A stretch of 64,000 nt of DNA, taken from Bordetella genomosp. 4. GTDB lineage: Bacteria; Pseudomonadota; Gammaproteobacteria; Burkholderiales; Burkholderiaceae_B. The notes under the pieces are model-generated. The model was not told where the DNA came from, ran no database searches, and saw only the letters and a list, made by a program, of their open reading frames with translations. Each line of letters starts with the position of its first letter. The stretch's first letter is position 1. The stretch lies in the NCBI RefSeq assembly GCF_002261185.1, contig NZ_NEVQ01000001.1, positions 186,001-250,000 of the forward strand. The letters are read 5' to 3'. This document shows positions 62,047 through 64,000 of this stretch, one piece after another. The position numbers and the translations under genes are program-made.

Positions 62047-64000
62047 ATGCTCGGGCGACGGCGATTTTGGATCGCGGTTTGGTGGTTCGGGATTCTGTTG
62101 GTCATCCAGAGATCGTATGCGGCCAATGCGTTGCCGCCGGCACCTGGGCCTGTGCAGGCGGATGCCGCGATTACGTACTATCTGGGGTTGACCGTGAATG
62201 GCCAGGATCGCGGACGTGTCGAGCCTGTGCAACATAGGGATGGCCATTTCTGGGTACAAGCGGCAACCCTGCGCAGCTTGGGGCTGCATGTGCCCGCGGA
62301 CGCGGCGGGGCTGGTGGCGGTAGATCAACTCCCTGATGTGACGGTGGATTATGACGCTGCGCATCAGATGTTGCATCTGAGGGTGCCCAGCGAGTGGCTG
62401 CCCAGGCAACACGTGGGCGGTCAAGGCTTGATTCCGCGCGAGCAGGCACGTAGCAGCCTCGGGGCGTTGTTCAACTATGACGTTTACTATTCTGACCCGG
62501 CCCGCAATGCTCGGTCGTATGTGGCGGCATTGACAGAGCAGCGGATATTTGACGGTTTTGGCGTGATCTCCAATACGGGCGTCTATACCCGTTACCTGGG
62601 ACACGATGCCGAGTTTGGCAGCAATCAGCGTGACCGCTATGTGCGCTATGACACGTATTGGCGTTACAACGATCAACGCAACATGCTCAGTTATCAAGTC
62701 GGCGATTACGTCAGTGGATCGCTCAACTGGAGCAATGCGGTACGCATGGGAGGGCTGCGGTTCTCGCGAAACTTTGCTGTGCGGCCGGATCTGGTGACTT
62801 ACCCATTGTTGAATTTCAACGGTGATGCGGCGGTGCCTGGCGCAGTGGATCTATTTATCAACGGCGCCAAGGCCAGCAGCGCCGAATTGCAGGCCGGACC
62901 ATTCACCCTTTCCAATGTGCCTTATATCAACGGCGCAGGCCAGGCCACCGTGGTGACAACCGATGCCTTAGGACGGCAGGTGACAACGAGCCTGCCCTTT
63001 TATGTATCGAACACGTTGCTGGCCCCTGGCCTGAGTGATTTCGATCTGTCGGTGGGCAAATTGCGCCAGGACTATGGTTTGCGTAATTTTTCGTATGACA
63101 CGACGGCGGTGAGCGGTACCTATCGTTATGGTGTGAGCCAGTATCTGACGCTGGCCGCACATGGCGAAAGTGCCACGGGTCTGAAACTGGCTGGCGCGGG
63201 AGCGGATATCGGTGTGGGCGTTTTCGGTACGCTCAGCCTTGCGGCCAGCAATAGTCACAGCGACAGTGGCAATGGCCAGCAGTATCTGGCGGGCTATTCG
63301 TATTATTCGCGCAGGATTGGTTTGGCATTGCAGCGTGTACAACGTGTCGGTGACTACAGCGACCTGAGCAACGTGAATAGCGTGTTGCGTCTCGCCCGCC
63401 GCAGCGACCAGGCGACCGGGACGCTGAGCCTGGATGGATTGGGTACGCTCGGTGCGGGTTATTTTGACGTGCGTGCCGATGACGGCAGCCGTACTCGGTT
63501 GCTGAATTTGTCGTATAACCGCTCGCTGTGGGGCAACAGCAGTGTTTATTTATCGTTGAACAAAGAGCTTGGCGGCAAGGACTACAGCGCATTCCTGCAA
63601 TTTGTGATTCCGCTGGGCCAAGGCGGCATGGTGAACGTCGGCGTGACGCGCGATACGCAAAACCGCTATAGCGAACGGGCGATATGGAGCCGGGCGGTTC
63701 CCAGTCAAGGCGGCGTGGGATGGAACGTGGGCTATGGAGGTGGCGCGCAACATTATCAGCAAGCCGATATGACGTGGCGCACGCAGGGCATGCAAATCCA
63801 GGGCGGTTTGTATGGTGAGCGCGACAACTATACGCGCTGGGCCGATCTGAGTGGTTCGCTGGTGTGGATGGATAACGCGGTCTTTGCCAGCAACCAGATC
63901 AACGATGCCTTTGTGGTAGTCAACACAGAGGGATATCGCGACGTGCCCGTGCGGTACGAGAACCAGTTGATGGGCCGGACCGACGAGAACGGGCACCTGC
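62047..64000 (+). CDS. Outer-membrane fimbrial usher (Csu type), C-terminus cut by window edge
   Basis: ATG at 62047, three bases after the chaperone stop. The frame stays open to the right edge, 651 codons and one base; ushers are about 800-850 residues, so roughly 150-200 are missing. A signal segment (WIAVWWFGILLVIQRSYAAN) is followed by the N-terminal chaperone-binding domain (YYLGLTVNGQDRGRV, FWVQAATLRSLGLHV) and the barrel strands with the FimD/CsuD signatures GALFNYDVYYS, LSYQVGDYVSG, RMGGLRFSRNFAVRPDLVTY and VPGAVDLFINGAK (plug). It translocates the subunits across the outer membrane. Confidence 0.95.
   Translation, partial: MLGRRRFWIAVWWFGILLVIQRSYAANALPPAPGPVQADAAITYYLGLTVNGQDRGRVEPVQHRDGHFWVQAATLRSLGLHVPADAAGLVAVDQLPDVTVDYDAAHQMLHLRVPSEWLPRQHVGGQGLIPREQARSSLGALFNYDVYYSDPARNARSYVAALTEQRIFDGFGVISNTGVYTRYLGHDAEFGSNQRDRYVRYDTYWRYNDQRNMLSYQVGDYVSGSLNWSNAVRMGGLRFSRNFAVRPDLVTYPLLNFNGDAAVPGAVDLFINGAKASSAELQAGPFTLSNVPYINGAGQATVVTTDALGRQVTTSLPFYVSNTLLAPGLSDFDLSVGKLRQDYGLRNFSYDTTAVSGTYRYGVSQYLTLAAHGESATGLKLAGAGADIGVGVFGTLSLAASNSHSDSGNGQQYLAGYSYYSRRIGLALQRVQRVGDYSDLSNVNSVLRLARRSDQATGTLSLDGLGTLGAGYFDVRADDGSRTRLLNLSYNRSLWGNSSVYLSLNKELGGKDYSAFLQFVIPLGQGGMVNVGVTRDTQNRYSERAIWSRAVPSQGGVGWNVGYGGGAQHYQQADMTWRTQGMQIQGGLYGERDNYTRWADLSGSLVWMDNAVFASNQINDAFVVVNTEGYRDVPVRYENQLMGRTDENGHL

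Noticed and set aside
1-64000. tRNA genes, rRNA, CRISPR arrays, insertion sequences, prophage or integrase genes
   Set aside because: Looked for by eye across the window; no cloverleaf with TTC-loop pattern, no regularly spaced repeats, and no transposase or integrase motif among the translated frames. A tRNAscan or IS database search could still find a missed case.

Overview
The window looks like chromosome of a betaproteobacterium of the Alcaligenaceae (Bordetella/Achromobacter/Pusillimonas-like). The pointers are Bug-type periplasmic receptors, an aceK-containing leucine-degradation cluster with a LiuR-type MerR regulator, type-2 LeuA, and GC-rich codon use (about 60 percent GC by eye). 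It is gene-dense. I see no insertion sequence, prophage, CRISPR array, rRNA or tRNA gene. Both ends cut a gene: an ADP-forming acyl-CoA ligase on the left and a fimbrial usher on the right.

Left part (1-20.7 kb): a minus-strand acyl-CoA cluster holds an IclR regulator, a cysteine-less thiolase-like protein, a DUF35 Zn-ribbon protein, a Bug receptor and an ADP-forming acyl-CoA ligase. Next comes leucine/isovalerate catabolism, also on the minus strand: liuA, aceK, an acetyl-CoA acetyltransferase, liuB and liuD. The hydratase liuC and the lyase liuE are missing. The liuR regulator lies 4 kb away and shares an identical 17-bp palindromic site with the liuA promoter region. Between them are an M20 amidohydrolase, a second Bug receptor, a YwqK-like secreted protein and YnfA. 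An MBL-fold hydrolase, a LysE exporter and metC follow.

Centre (20.7-38.5 kb): dsbA, a SPOR-domain protein and argS; three small conserved proteins; then a ten-gene minus-strand transport block. This block reads lacI-type regulator, periplasmic receptor, two permeases, ATPase, calcineurin-like phosphodiesterase, then ugpC-ugpB-ugpA-ugpE. Matching LacI-type operators (ATGAAA-N4-TTTCAT) lie before the regulator and before ugpC, so the two importers and the phosphodiesterase may form one regulon for phosphorylated compounds. An amidase and leuA follow, separated by a strong terminator.

Right part (38.5-64 kb): a membrane protein diverging from rpoN; the iron genes bfd and bfr, where bfd seems to have a leaderless, Fur-controlled promoter; two proteins of unknown function; prfC; a LysE exporter; rhlE; and a lemA-TPM pair. 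An unusual 133-bp inverted repeat precedes a dipeptide-type ABC transporter, which has a long leader before its receptor gene. Next is a coupled operon of YkvA, DUF2868 and a DUF3482 GTPase whose role is unknown. The window ends in an AT-rich region and a Csu-type (spore coat U) chaperone-usher operon.
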